Origin: Apis mellifera
Taxonomy: Eukaryota > Arthropoda > Insecta > Hymenoptera > Apidae
Assembly: GCF_003254395.2 (NCBI RefSeq)
Contig: NC_037641.1
Location: 8,412,501-8,476,500 of the forward strand
DNA: 64,000 nucleotides
Direction of reading: 5' to 3'
Position numbers and translations under genes: made by a program. The notes beneath the pieces are model-generated. The model made no database searches and was not told the DNA's origin. It saw nothing but the letters and a program-made list of their open reading frames with translations. Positions 26,701 to 40,225 of this stretch are shown in pieces. Within the stretch, counting starts at the first letter, position 1. Each line of letters opens with the position of its first letter.

Positions 26701-29700
26701 TCAAGGTAAATTAAGGTTATAAATAGATTCATTCTGAAAAGATATTGTTTGCAAAGGCTTCGATTTAACAAATTCTTTCTGGTTGAAGCAAATTTTGATC
26801 TTTATTTAATCGATTTAATTATATTGATTAATCAAATTATAAGTTTCCTTATTATTTCTTCTTTCTTTTTTTTTTTTTGAATAATACTGAATATTTTACA
26901 TTTAAATTCTTATGTTTTGAATGTTTTTAAAACTTATATTTTAGATCCAACTACTATTCCTAGTTCAAACTTATGATGAGATAATTAAATAAGATAAATC
27001 CCGTTTATTTTTTAATTGTTACACCTCTTTCTTCAAATCAATTTTATCCGTACAGGTAAATTTTCATAATTGTCGATCAGATTCTCGAGGCAAAACAAAT
27101 TCACATCGACAAGATAGTTATTTCCCTAAGGTCAAGTGATCCTCTGATCCTCACCCTCCACTTCTGGCTAATTATCGTTTATTAAAATAGGAATAGACCA
27201 ACTAAATTCAACGTGATTGAGTTTCGAGAAGTGAAGAAAAGGAAGAACGTTCATTCGTGGCATAGTTTAACTCTTTTGAACAGAAGATCGAGTATCTGCA
27301 ATTGGATATCAAACGATTATATCTTCAACAATGATCCTCTTTGCTTTAAAAATTTTTAATTTTCGAATATGACGGACTTAAGAAAGGAAATAACGCATCC
27401 ATACAATAAAATTACTTATGCCTCGATACCTTACGCTACCATAATCGAAACGATTTCCCCAAACGAAAACGTTGCCCGAATCCACTGTGGTAATGAAATA
27501 TATATATATTATCGATCGAGCTTTCTTTTCGGTCAATCTTTCCTTCATTCCAATTAAAAGTTCGAAAAGTTCGTTTCGACGGTAGAATTCCGTTAATCCT
27601 TAATTATTTCCACGCGAATCAACGAGGCTTACGCGCGCCAGTTTCCCCGAGTTTCATCGGTTATTATTTTTTTTTCGCGTTTCGATTAATTATTCGGGGA
27701 GAGAGGGGAAGTAATCGTCGCGAATACACAAGCAACGCGTCATTAATATCGGGGGCGAATTACATTAATTAATACCGCAAACTGCGTTACCGCTTTTGAA
27801 ATTCGAGCGCGACGAGCAAATACTGGAGTGGGAGGGGGAAGGGGGAGGGGACGTTTAAAAGGTCAATTCCGCGAAAATCATTGAAACGCATCTCATAATT
27901 TCTCCCTGGTGATCAAAGGGAACTGCCAGAAAACAGAAAAAAAAATAAAAAAAAAATAAAAAAGGAAGAATTGAGAATAAAAGGGGAGGGGAGGGAAAAA
28001 AGAAGGGAATATTTTTAATCTACCGACGCGGAAAACGTATGGCTACGTTTCTCTCGCGACGCAGAGTTCTCGCGAAAGATCTTCCTTCCTTGAGGAAGGA
28101 GGTGGTTCTTTGAATGTTGGGGGAGGGGGTTAAAGAGCTTCAAAGACTTCTAAAGAATTACATTTTCCATGGAACAGATAGCAATACGATATTTTATCAG
28201 GAGACAAATTCACGAAGGGAATCATTGTAGGGAACTTTTAACCTCTTGGCTTATTTATAACAGACGCTCGTCGTGGCAGAATTTATTGCTCCCTGTTCAA
28301 TACGGCAAGATTGTATTCGTAATGAGCTGGTTGTGTTTCGAGCTGATAAATTTCAATTTCGATTCCTTGGGAATCGTTGGGAATTGAAGCCTTCTTTTGT
28401 TTTCTTTTTTTTTTTCTTTTTTTTCTTTTCATGAAGCTGAAGCCAATTTTCAATTTATCGATATACTCGATCGATCGATAAATTTTATTGTACGAAGAAG
28501 GTGTATGAATCACGCCTTGCATGAGTCGATGAACGAGTGACTCGTTTCGTTTGAAGATTATTCGAATCGATTCTAATAAGAAATGTTCGCATAAGAAATG
28601 AATTAATTTGAAAAAATTCAAAGGATCATATTTATAATGTATACTTTACATATACCTGGAGTTTATCAAACAGATTGATAAATTTATATACACGAACAAT
28701 TGGTAATCGAGTGCGTTTCTTGAAATAAAAAGACAAGAGGTTAAATAGTTAAGATAGCTTTAATCTACGTTTGGTGCTCAACGCTCATCGAAATTTGATG
28801 AGAGTTATATACATAGACCGATCGATAATTCCTTGCTCAATCCGGAAGCAACTCCTTGCCACTCTCTCGTTTCTTTGCATTACGTTTCGTTCAACCGAAC
28901 TCTCTTCTCGCAACAAATTATTTCCGCAAACGTTTGTCATTCCTTGGATAATGAAATGAAACAGAATACTCCACGAACAAGTTCCACGAAGTACGAAGAG
29001 AAATTGTCCTGTCTCCAAGTAACGGATAAGGATAAAAATTAAAATGAAAAAAAAAAAGAATGTAGAACAAGAGAGAAGAATTTTGCAAATTTCGTTCCTT
29101 CGGTGCTTCTTCTCCTCCGTTTTTTTTTTTTTTTTTTTTTTTGGGAGCAGTACCTTTTCAAAAGTATTGCTCCTTCTCTGTAATCACTGTAAGAAGAGTC
29201 GAAACAAAAAAAAAAAAAAGAAGGAACGAACCACGAAATCGAAAAATGGAAAATCGCTCGACGTCTTCTCTTCAACAATTGCGCTCGAACCAAAGTGGAA
29301 CGATAAACGGAGCAAGAAGGAAGGATGAAGCGAGAAAAGAGGGGGAAAATAATAGAAGTAAATAAGGGGAAAAGAAGAAAAAGTGTAGTAACAAGTGAGT
29401 AATATCAGTTCGTATGGGGGAAACTACTACTATGCAATGAATCCAATAGCAATAAATGTATAAACAAAAAAAAAAAAAGAAGAAAAAGAGAACGAGTGAA
29501 TATGTGAGGGAGAGAAAGCGTATTTGAAAGAGAGAGAGAGAGAGCGAATGAAAGAGAGAGAGAGAGTGAAAGAAAGATTGAAGCGAAAGGGGTGAAAAAG
29601 TGCGGGATAAGGAGAGAGGAAGTGAACCTCGCGGAGACGTTGAAATGCCATCGTGATGCGTATACATATATATATATGGTGCATAATATACATATATCGT

Positions 29701-29792
29701 TTTAAAAAAAAAAGTGAAAGAAAAAGAAAGGACAAGTAAAAAAAAAAAGAAAACTCGAAATCATTTCTTCGGCTCCGCCAAATCACGCTACA
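26701..29792. other. Gene-free A+T-rich stretch
   Basis: No supported gene. A-rich tracts near 27938-27964 and 29044-29059, T run at 29120-29142, T/C tract 28398-28430, GA repeats 29518-29565. Purine-rich + strand from 29170 to 29760. Confidence 0.7.
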
Positions 29793-30321
29793 CTATATAT
29801 ATATATATATATATAAATAAATGAATAAATACATATATATATATATATGAAAAAATATATATATTGTATGTCAAGAGATATTTATACTAGTATTTTAATA
29901 GTTTAGTATATAATGCAATATATATATATATATATATATTGAGGGAGAAAGAGAGAAAGAGAGCGATTGTACCATATAAACGATAGGTTTAAAAAAAGAA
30001 AAGAGATAATACCGAGGCGTTGTAAATACATACACACATAGAAATATTATTCTATGATATACATATATATATATATATTATATATATATATATATTATAT
30101 ACATACATTGAATATGACTAGTGATACATTATATAGAAACTATAAATAGAAACTATTGTATACACAAGCATATTGATATAGACGAACAACATGTGAATAG
30201 GTGAACTAATCTAAACTGAAATTTACCTATAGATATGAGTATATAGGCTAAGTTAATAAAAGTTTATTATATATATATATATATATAATACAAGCGATAT
30301 ACATACGTATATATGTATATA

Positions 30322-30371
<50 letters not shown>

Positions 30372-30676
30372 TTACAATGAAAATGCATAAGCATTAAGAC
30401 TATGGGGACACTTAATCATAATTATCGGGATTGCGATAACAAACAATTAGGAACAAAAGAGGGAAAGAAGAAAATGAAAATGAAAGAAATTGCGAAATTA
30501 ATTAATCACATCTTAGCGCGACTATGGCGAAGGAAAAAGAGAAAGGAAAAATAATGAAAAAAACGTGTTGACGAAATTTTTAAGTAGAACTATATATATA
30601 TAAATATATATATATATATACATATATATATACACACTATATATATTATATATTACACATATATAATATATATATT
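29793..30676. repeat. TA-rich block with repeated (TA)n arrays
   Basis: At least seven TA arrays (about 29793-29813, 29833-29867, 29920-29939, 30062-30100, 30268-30288, 30300-30370, 30590-30676) are separated by short A+T-rich spacers and one purine stretch at 30450-30560. It has the highest TA density in the window. Confidence 0.9.
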
Positions 30677-30860
30677 TAATTGTTTGTACATTGGGCACGA
30701 ATGCTCTATTATTTTACTGTGATCCGTGTTTTGTACGATTTTCAAAATCACACCGCACATACAGGATCGACGTTAGCCCATGCTCTTTCCTCCGGGGCCG
30801 CGTTTCCTTTCAAAATCGATCGTTTCCGCTTCCGTGGAACGTTACCAGAGACAGAAAAAA

Positions 30861-30891
<31 letters not shown>

Positions 30892-33755
30892 GTTGATTCG
30901 TAACACGCAAGCTCTACCGTACCATTTTCCACGATATTTTTTACAGCACATCGACGATCGGCCGGCACGTAAGCGATCGTCGTTTCCAACTTTTTTACGT
31001 GTCGCACGTATTTTCGAAACTCAGTCAAGTTCCTCGATTTCACGATCCACGATCCGGTTGGAGAGGGGTGGGGAAGAAGAGAAGTTGGAGACGACAAGAG
31101 AAGAGCCGAAAAGAGCGTTCCCTCTTCGTCGCCGTTCTCGAGACGATCGATCGATCGGAAAACGCGTGGATGGAAATGGAAGCGCGACCGGCCCTGTGAG
31201 GAAATCCTTCTATTTAACCGCGAAATAAGATCTGTTTAGCCGCGCGACAGAGAGAGGGGGGAAACTAACGTCGACCCTGGGAACACGCGTCTCGACCAAA
31301 AAGAAAAAAAAAAGAAAAAAAAAGTAAAAAAAAAAAAGAAAAAAAGAAAAAAAAAGGAAAAAGGAAGGAAGAAGATCGCAAGAACCCACTTTCACGGGAA
31401 TTCAGAGCTTTTATACTACGCGAATTCCATTACATCGTGTTCATTTTTACACACCGCGGCTCTCCACGGAATTATCGCCGCGACGGCGACCATAGAACGG
31501 GGTTTTCACCCCTATCTCTGCGGTGAAATGAAGGGATTTAAAAAAGAAAGGAAAAAAAAGAAAAGGTGAGAAATAGTCGCGAACGGTTCGATGGTTCCCT
31601 TTAAAAGGAGAGAAGAAAAAAAAAGTTGAGAATTCCTTTCGATTAAAGAATCGGGAAATCTCGGTTTCCTTTTAATAATAAACTTGCAAAATTTTATTTG
31701 CAACCGTTTCGATTCGTTCCTTTTCTCGTTGAAAGAGAGATTCTTCTTTAAATTATATTAAACAGTGGCGAGAATGAATCCGAATCCAATGGCTTCTTTC
31801 TTAAAGAAGATAATTATCTCGACAAGAGTTGAGATTACTGATTCCTCTCCAATAATTATTTCCATGACGAGATAAAAAAGATCTTCTCCTCGTTCGAAAG
31901 GATAAAATTCGTCTCGTCCCAACGATTATCTTATCTATTCCTGGATCGATGAAACGAGATCGATCTAATCTCGTCGCGGCGATAATTCGAGAGTCGAAGT
32001 CGAACGACACGCGCGAGTCGAAGGTGCTGCTTCTCCGGTGCGTGATAGAAGAAGAGAATGAGAGAGCGCGAGAGAGCGAGAGAGAGAGAGAGAGAGAGAA
32101 GTGAAAAGAAATGATTGAATGAATTAAAACAAATAAAACAAACTTCGTTCGAAAGGAGAAAAAAGGAAAAAAAAAAAAAGAAAAGAAAGGAAGCGAATGA
32201 TCCCGCGACGCGACATTGAGAGACGACGTTCGGACACTCGATTAGCAATATCGCCATTAATATCGTATTTTGCGCTTTCACGCTTTGGCTGATTATTAAA
32301 AGAAAAAAAAAAAGAAAAAAAAAAGCGGAAACTAAAAACGGTGCGGAAAAAAAAAAGGGGGGGGGGGGGGAAGAAAGCTGTCACTGGTGAGAATTGTATG
32401 TATATCCAAGGAAGGAGATGGAAGGATGTGATCGGATGTGATCGATGGTTCGATCGAAATTTAAAATACCCTGGCTCTAGCGAGTAGTATGTTTGCAAGA
32501 ATTCGTGCGCGGGTTCGAGGGTGATCGATCCTCGCGCGCGAGGACCAATTCGAGGCTCGAGACGGCTGATTTAATTTTCGCGCTCGAAGAGGACAAAGGG
32601 TAAATTGGATCTAATTGGATATCGAGGATATGGGTAGGCGCCACCCGGCATGTACGTGCAAATTTTCGAGAATGCACGGCAATGGAGAATTTATACTCAC
32701 TCGGGTAATTTAGATTTCAAGTGAGAATTATTTGTCGATTCTTCTTTGGTATTGACGAGGAGGGAGGAGTATTGGTAGTGATTTAATTTGCGAGGGATAT
32801 AATTTTTAATGAAATGTTCGTTTATTTTCTTTTTTTTTTTTCAAATGTAAGGAGGAATGCTTTGTTGCCACTTGGTGCTATGATAAATATTAGGAGAAAG
32901 GGGAGAGAGAAAAATTTTAACGAAGAATTAAAATTGAGAAGAGGGAATCTAAACAAAGAAAAAAAAAAAAAAAAAGAAAAAGTACCGAGAGAATTTTTTC
33001 ACCGAATATTTTTCGTGGAAAAAAATGTCGACGAACGTAATAGAATTTTAGAGGAAAATTCCTAATCTAACTTTTACGCGAAATTATTTATATAGAAAAT
33101 TGTTAAATTTAGAAGAAGAAGAAGAAAAAAGGAAGAAATATTCGTAGAAATAATACGCTTCTGCTAATGAGAGCAATAATCGTTTTTTATGTTGTGATAA
33201 ATCAATCATAGGATTCATACGCGGACATTCGTGGACATTCGTACTCATCGCCGGATAGAACGTTAGTCTAATAAAATTACAGGGAAGAAACATATCGTAA
33301 TAATATAACGCTCGTAGGTTTTATCGTTCAAGAAAAAGAAAAAAAAAAAAAAAAAAAAAAAGGAAAAGTGCTAAAGTGCGTACAACTCCCTTCGATTGTT
33401 TTTTGAAATGTTTATACAGAGCTTCGTAGAGTAACGAGTTTTTTGTCATGTAGAACATGTAACATATCAAATTTTTGGACAAACTGTCTGATCCGAAGTG
33501 TAGCTGCTTTCCAGTGTAGCAGATTTAAAAAAAAAAAAAATGAATCGTGAGGAGATTGCATAAAATATAATTGTTGGATCAAAAGGCGACGAGAAGTGTA
33601 ACATTATCCTTCCATTTAATTTTTATTTCTATGATGCATATATCTATCATTGTTTTTTGTTTTCAATGTTGATCGAATGGAAAAGATGCAATAAATTCAA
33701 TAAGAGTATAGGATATAAAGCAAAGCGTTAGGAGAGATGTAAGTAGAAAGCGTAA
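30677..33755. other. Gene-free stretch with tetranucleotide and homopolymer repeats
   Basis: No supported gene. (GAAA)n at 30857-30891, A-rich tracts at 31298-31362 and 32160-32186, GA repeat 32063-32100, a 14-G run at 32357-32370 immediately after poly-A, and poly-A at 33339-33361. The region 30900-31200 is CpG-rich with short Arg-rich frames that show no domain. Confidence 0.65.
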
Positions 33756-33986
33756 GTGGAAATGGATCGTTCGTTGTCAGACATGCTTGACAACCCGTAT
33801 ATTCGGAAGTATATCTCACCACATCTTTATATATTTTTAATGGTTATTTTAACAATGTCTCTAACAAATATTATTGCTAATAATTACATACAATTAGAAT
33901 TATTTCTCATCTTTTTATTAACAAAAGTTTTTGAAAGATATTTAAATTTTAATCGAACAAGAATAGAACAAATTCTACAATGTTAA
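33756..33986 (+). CDS. Candidate small ORF with two hydrophobic segments (doubtful)
   Basis: A 76-codon frame starts at ATG 33756 and ends at TAA 33984-33986. The N-terminal 25 residues are polar with a DMLDNPYIRKY string. Residues about 25-43 and 48-57 are hydrophobic (YIFLMVILTM, LELFLIFLLT), followed by a basic tail ending in QILQC. This could be a small membrane protein. However, A+T-rich DNA readily yields Ile/Leu-rich frames by chance. No family recognised. Confidence 0.12.
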   Translation: MEMDRSLSDMLDNPYIRKYISPHLYIFLMVILTMSLTNIIANNYIQLELFLIFLLTKVFERYLNFNRTRIEQILQC

Positions 33987-34299
33987 AATTAATTTTTTTA
34001 CAACAAATATTTCATCCAAGAATCTACTATTTTTTTTTATAATTTTTGTCTAACGATACAACATGCCAACAAAAAATAATAACGAAGAAAAAAGTAATTC
34101 TATCCAAAGCAAAAAAAAATTTTACATCAAAATATCTTAAACGTTATTAAAATACCGAGCAAAAAAAAAAATCGTACAAATTAGTAAAAGTTCGGTAGAG
34201 ATAAGTACTTTCAATCTGAATAGAAAAAGGGGGAAAAAAGAGAAAGAAATGTATAGGATAGAAAGGAAAAGAGAGAAAGACGAAGACAACATCGTTGAT
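33987..34299. other. Gene-free A+T-rich stretch
   Basis: Poly-A and poly-T words only. Nothing supported. Confidence 0.6.
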
Positions 34300-34570
34300 T
34301 CTTACCGCTTGCGATGGACAGGGGAATCGAAAGCCGATATATAGGTTCGAAGACACGCGTGGAGTTGCGGAACAGAGTTCAGGGGTGTATTCACCTGGCG
34401 CCGCCCCAAGTCACGCCTACCTGCGCAATTCCAAACGTAGGCAGGCACGCCTACGCGTGCACCGACACACCGTACGCTCCCACCTACGCGACCTACATAC
34501 AGTCCAAGCCAAAATTCGCTGGACGTTGGCTCGTTTCTGGCACCGTTCTCTCCTAACCAAGCTTCGACCA
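34300..34570. promoter_or_regulatory. CpG-rich island with CTACG/CCTAC motifs, candidate regulatory region
   Basis: GC- and CpG-rich sequence in an A+T-rich background carries repeated CCTAC words (CGCCTACCTGCG at 34415-34426, CACGCCTACGCGTG near 34447, CACCTACGCGACCTAC near 34482). CTACCTG at 34417-34423 is the reverse complement of CAGGTAG, the motif bound by the Drosophila activator Zelda. CACCTGGCGCC near 34393 contains an E-box. A cis-regulatory role is inferred only. Confidence 0.3.
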
Positions 34571-35014
34571 CCTCCAATTCGCTCGAAAATTTATCGAATA
34601 ATTCGACCCGTGATGATATTTTCTCCTTATCGAATCTTAATCTTATAATTTTAACCTCGATTTCTAATAAAATAGGCGAACTCTTTGAATATTTTTCCTT
34701 TTCTTTTTCCAATCCGAGATTTATAAAATTTTCACCCATTTATCTAATCATCCTTATTAAAACCCTAAAAAAATCCATCTTTCCATTGTCACAGAAAAAT
34801 CCACAACCCTCCTCCGACGAACGTCCATGGAACTCTCGCTAAAAATTAATCCAGTGAAAAATAAATGATCAAATCCGTCGTGTTGCAAAACTCCCCGAAA
34901 AAGAAAATCCATCCCGTGTATCAAAATTCGCAGAAGCGAGCCCCGTGGAAAGGAAAGCGAGGGAAAAAATTAATCCCGAATCAATAACGTTCTCCTTCCA
35001 TCCTCCGCATTTAA
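34571..35014. other. Gene-free stretch between CpG islands
   Basis: A+T-rich, unremarkable sequence with no supported frame. Confidence 0.55.
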
Positions 35015-35420
35015 CCTCGAACGTTGCGTAACGAAGGGACGACGAGCGAGAGGCGACGAGAAACCAACCCACCAACCCCCTCCCCACAAATTTTTCCCTC
35101 GACTGTATCGACAGGTGAACGCTTACCGCTGGTTGCCGCGACCCAAGGGACACGTACAACCCGTTCGAAGGTTGCTCGTGTTGGTCTCGTTGGGGCGAGT
35201 GTGTATATGCGGACTGGTAGGTGGAAGGTGGCGAGGCCTACGCCTACCACCCCCGTACGACCGATCACGCCGAGACTGCTCCTACTACCCCAGTTCGGTG
35301 CGACGCGCGTTTCGCGAGTTTGCGGAGCGGGTCACCCGGTGACACGTTCCTACGTCTATCCCATACAACGACCTGGTTTATGCATATACATATATATATA
35401 TATATGCACCCCTGGACTTT
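35015..35420. promoter_or_regulatory. Second CpG-rich island with CCTACGCCTACC motif, candidate regulatory region
   Basis: CG-rich sequence includes GAGGCCTACGCCTACCACCCCCG near 35235, the same CCTACGC word found at 34447 and 36902. A short TA array lies at 35390-35405. Frames on both strands (for example 35024-35539) are open but without domains, as expected from CpG composition. It may be a promoter or enhancer. Confidence 0.28.
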
Positions 35421-35670
35421 TACGTAGAGAAAAGTTAGGCTCTAACCTTGGCGAAGTTGCCCGAGGGTTGCGCTCCTCCTCGCTCGTGTGTCTTCCAAGG
35501 AACTTTGATACCGATTCGTGCCGACGATGTCGTGTTTAACAAGCTGGTCGAGAGGATCTTTGGATCTCGAGAGTTCTTTTGTGGAACAGGCTGGATCTTT
35601 CTTTCGAGTTTCTCGCGAGGGTGGAATTGAAGAATTTTACGGGCGATTTTTGTTTCTCGAAATTGGATAC

Positions 35671-36739
35671 TTTTTGTTCTTTTTCTTTTTTGCAATTAGA
35701 ATTTTAATATTCGTTAGTATTAACAATCATTCGTGGATAGATAAAGATTGTAATTTGAATCGAAATCCACTCCGATCGAAAAATCGGCTTTCAATTGGGA
35801 GTATATTTTGCAACTTCATAGTAATATCTAACGGAAGATAGAAATAAGATGAATGGCGATAGCAATTTTCCAACGTTCTTTTTTCTTTTTTCTTTTTTCT
35901 GAAAACATTTTAATATTCGTTAGTATTCCTGGAACAATCATTCATGGATAGATTAAGATTATGATTCTAATTTGATCGAACACACTTGAATCGAATCTTC
36001 TCGAAATCCGAATGCCGATCGAAAAATCGGCTTTCAATTGGGAATACGTTTTGCAACTTCGATAACAATAATATCTGACAAAAGAATAGATAGAAATAAG
36101 ATGGCGACAGCAATTTTCCAACGTTCTTTTTCTGAAAACATTTTAATATTCGTTAGTATTCCTGGAATAATCATTCGTGGATAGATAAAGATTATGATTT
36201 GATCGAACACACTTGAATCGAATCTTCTCGAAATCCGAATGCCGATCGAAAAATCGGCTTTCAATTGGGAATACATTTTGCAACTTCGATAATATCTAAC
36301 GGAAGAAATAAGATGAATCGCGACAGCAATTTTCCAACAGCGTTCTTTTTTCTTTTTTCTGAAAACATTTTAATATTCGTTAGTATTTCTGGAACAATCA
36401 TTCATGGATAGATTAAGATTATGATTCTAATTTGATCGAACACACTTGAATCGAATTTTCTCGAAATCCGAATGCCGATCGAAAAATCGGCTTTCAATTG
36501 GGAATACGTTTTGCAACTTCGATAATATCTAACGGAAGAAATAAGATGAATAGCAATTTTCCAACAGCGTTCTTTTTTCTTTTTTCTGAAAACATTTTAA
36601 TATTCGTTAGTATTCCTGGAACAATCATTCGTGGATAGATAAAGATTATGATTATAATTTTATCGAACACATAGAAATAAGATGAATGGCGATAGCAATT
36701 TTCCAACAGCGTTCTTTTTTTTTCTTTTTTCTGAAAACA
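35671..36739. repeat. Tandem array, about five copies of a roughly 230-bp unit
   Basis: The anchor word ATTTTAATATTCGTTAGTATT recurs at 35701, 35907, 36140, 36367 and 36594, giving spacings of 206, 233, 227 and 227. A truncated sixth start (GCGATAGCAATTTTCCAACAGCGTTC) lies near 36689-36715. Units contain TTTTTTCTTTTTTCTGAAAACA, GAACAATCATTC(A/G)TGGATAGAT, and GCCGATCGAAAAATCGGC, a 6-bp stem with a 6-base loop. The first copy is the most diverged and the right end stops abruptly at GAAAACAGAGGAG. Confidence 0.93.
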
Positions 36740-37065
36740 GAGGAGCTCGCATTTCGCGTCATCACGGAGCACGTGGCCGCTACTCGTCACCCCGTTTCTA
36801 CGACGAAGCGAATTCCGTTAATAGGGGCGTGTATCACGATCTCGACCCTTCTCTCTCTCTCTCTTTTTCCCCGCTCTATGCTCTTTCACCCTTCCCGCTC
36901 GCCTACGCCTATCTCGGAGGCAACCTTTTCCGCTGAGAGAATGGCGGACCGGCTGAAAAATGTCGCGCGACGCCTCATTGGACGCGAAAAGTTGCGGCGT
37001 GGTAGCGTTCTCATACCGATCGACCCCCCCTCGTGGATGGACGAGCAAAACGGCTCGTGAAATTT
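36740..37065. promoter_or_regulatory. CpG-rich island right of the tandem array, with a doubtful 39-codon ORF
   Basis: Sequence turns CG-rich directly after the array. It carries a CT run (36847-36865) and CGCCTACGCCTATC near 36900, matching the motif in the two islands to the left. An ATG at 36942 in fair context (AGAGAATGG) opens 39 codons starting MADRLKNVARRL and ending at TGA 37060; no family is recognised. It may be a promoter, an untranslated exon or nothing. Confidence 0.25.
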
Positions 37066-40000
37066 TCTATTAAAGCGTCCTTTACACAACCGATGCGAAT
37101 CTTGGAATTGGTTTTTCCTCATTTGCGAACACCGGAGGATAGCAGAGAAGGATATGATATAATACGGGTTTAACGAGTTTTCGTCCATTCGTCGAGCGAA
37201 ATGAAATTTTTTTTTTTTTTAGATCTTTATTATTTCATCCGATGTTTAAGGAAATTTGTCGCTTTCCTTCCGTTTTTCGATTTTTCGTTGAAGTGATTGG
37301 GGAAGTTAGAGAAGCAGTTTGTTTCATTTTACGTTGAGAGTTATAATTTTTGTATATCGCCACGTGTTTATCGAGTTTCGTATTTTAAGTTTGTTTCCTG
37401 AATTGGGATTCAATTAGATATATCAGAATTCGAGATTTCTGCAATTGATCAACCGATTCTAGAAATCTACTAATTTTATCTCACCGTCGCGGTAATAAAC
37501 GACCAATTATCTCATTAATTATTCATCGAGGTATATAAAATTAACGAAAGGATTAACGAAGTATGATGGATCTTGGCTTTTAATTTCCTCCTCCTCCTCC
37601 TCCTCTCCTCTTTTAAAGAAAGTTCTACCCGACCCGATGAGTTTCGATTAGATTTGTTATAAATGGAATGATTTTTAATCAAACTTTAACCCATCGGGTT
37701 TTTAACCGTTGGCCGATCAATTTAACGTTCATTAATTACAAGAATAAATATTAAATGTTTAACGGGATAGAAAGAGGGGAGGAGAAGGAGGGAAGATATC
37801 AGAAAATCGAGGAAACGTATATATATATATATATATATATTCCGTTTCCGTTGGAATAAACTCGTTTAGGTAGGAATCCGCCTACCCTTATAAACGCATC
37901 GATTCTCGATAAACAAATTAACAGAAATTAAAACGAGAAACGAGTGGAAATTAAATCAGGAAAGACGTTCTCTATTTAATTCGCGGGATATGCGTACAAT
38001 CTATACCTTAATTACATTTTTTTCTTCTTTTTCTTTCTTTTTTTTTTCCCCCCTCTTTTATTTCATTCGTTTCCACAAACTGTTTAACAAATATCGTATT
38101 GCTTTATTCTAGACAATACTTCCTTTAATTATCGATAACTCAGAGGTGCAGAGGATATTTCAATTAGCATTAAAATGATATCTAATTACGATTAATATTA
38201 ACGGAAAAAGATGAAACGTTTTACGATAAAATTGAGGCGACGATTCAAAAAATAAAAACTTTTGCAAATTTTGATATTCGATATACTTAACTTAATGCGC
38301 AAATTAAATTATCGTGCATCTGCTAGTTGAAATGGTTGAAGTATTGAATAATATTCGATAACGAAATGTTGTCGAAAGATAATTTATAAAATGTATACTT
38401 TCATCTTTCTTTTTTTTTTCTTTTTTTATTTTTCAAAATAATTTTTACTCCTAACTCGTCGAATGTGCATAAAATTCAGATTACGATTATCTATCTATAT
38501 TTTCTCAATTCAACATACATCTATTTATTTCGATGATCTATTCCACGACCGATCCAACTCTTTATCTCTCTCTTTAAGAAGCAATATCCGATCTCTCTAA
38601 TTTATTTTCGAAATCATCGTAAATAAATTATTTATTTATCGTATTTCCACGATTATTATTATTATTATTATTATCCTCGTCTCTCTTCCTCGGTTCAGAA
38701 AAAACCTTCCATACGATACGAAAGTGTGGAAGAAGTAGATAAACATACGTAAACGACACCTGAACTTCCGCAAAAGCGAACGTTGCGAAAGCTAAGGATA
38801 CTGAGAATGATCGACGACGCCAACGGAACTTCACGTTGATCACTTTTATGCACTCGTCGCACATTTTGGCCATCGGACGGTCCGTTTCTGCGAATCATCA
38901 TCGAAGGGAGATATGCAAACTCGCACTTTTCGCTATAATACTTAGTAAGCACCTCGTTCAACGTCCACGAATGCTCGTTGCTGAAATAATAATGCTTGAG
39001 AAAAAAAAGGAGGAGAAAAAAAGAAGAAGGAGGAGAGAGAGAGGAAATTTTCATGAATTCGTCGCGATGAAATTACAATACAGTAGATTAAAAAAAAAAG
39101 AAGAAGAAAAAGAAAAAAGAAAAAAAATTATGTAAAGGCGAACGATGACAATAGAAGAATATATTTATTCACTTAACTTATAGGGGTGAACATTAATCTA
39201 GGAGAGAGAGAGAAAGGGGGAGGGAGAAAGAGAGAGAGAAAGAAAGAGAGAAAGAGAGCGAGAGAGAAATATTTGATTTATTAGAGAATATTCGTTTGAT
39301 ATATTTAGGGAAATTTGTTGCATTTTAGAAAATGATAATTAGCGTGCCTTTTTTAGGTTGAAAAAAAAAAAAAATAGTAGAAATATATAATACTATATTG
39401 AGATAATCGTTGGTGTTTATTGATAGTAGAATAAAGGATAATACGTTGGTATAATATAATAATTAGAGATTAAGTTTTCTTCATTAGGGCGAAGAATTGA
39501 AGATAGATTAAGAAAGATCTGCTGTGATTTGATAATACGTGAATATTTTATCAGATACGGATGATGATAGTTCATTTCGTTTCATTCCGATTAAGAAATT
39601 TAACGGTTATTTCGTTAAATTAATTATATATTATAACGAAAGTGTTATTATATATAAAATGGACAATTTTAACGAAACCAAGTGGCAAGTTAGCTGCTTA
39701 ACTTCTTGTGTTCTTGTGAAATATTAGAAGGATATATTTGAAAAGAAGAAGAGAAAAAATTGTAAGTTATACGCTATACGAATTAAAGAGAAATTGTAAT
39801 TCTTGTTTATTAAAAGCATATATAGAACAAAAAAGATGGGTTTAAGAAATTTTACTTTTCTTTACACTAAAAAAAGGATCCTTCGTCTTTTTCTTTTTTC
39901 CAGAACTTGCATCTGAAAAATCAAAAGGTTACTCTCCTCGTAATACCTCTTAGCTTCTTGGAATACCTTACAAACGATTCGAATCGATTCTAGAAGAATT

Positions 40001-40189
40001 CCAAATATCATGCATTCTTTCTCCAATTCTCATCCATTCTTTTGTACGGGACCTAACGAAGACAACAATCGCCTCTTCTGGTTCCTTTCGACGAGCCTCG
40101 ATCGCCCCATTCACTCCTCGCTTCGTTCTTTCTCGTTTGCTCCGGATACCCGCAGAAACACACGTACACACTTCTATACACACGTACAC

Positions 40190-40225
<36 letters not shown>

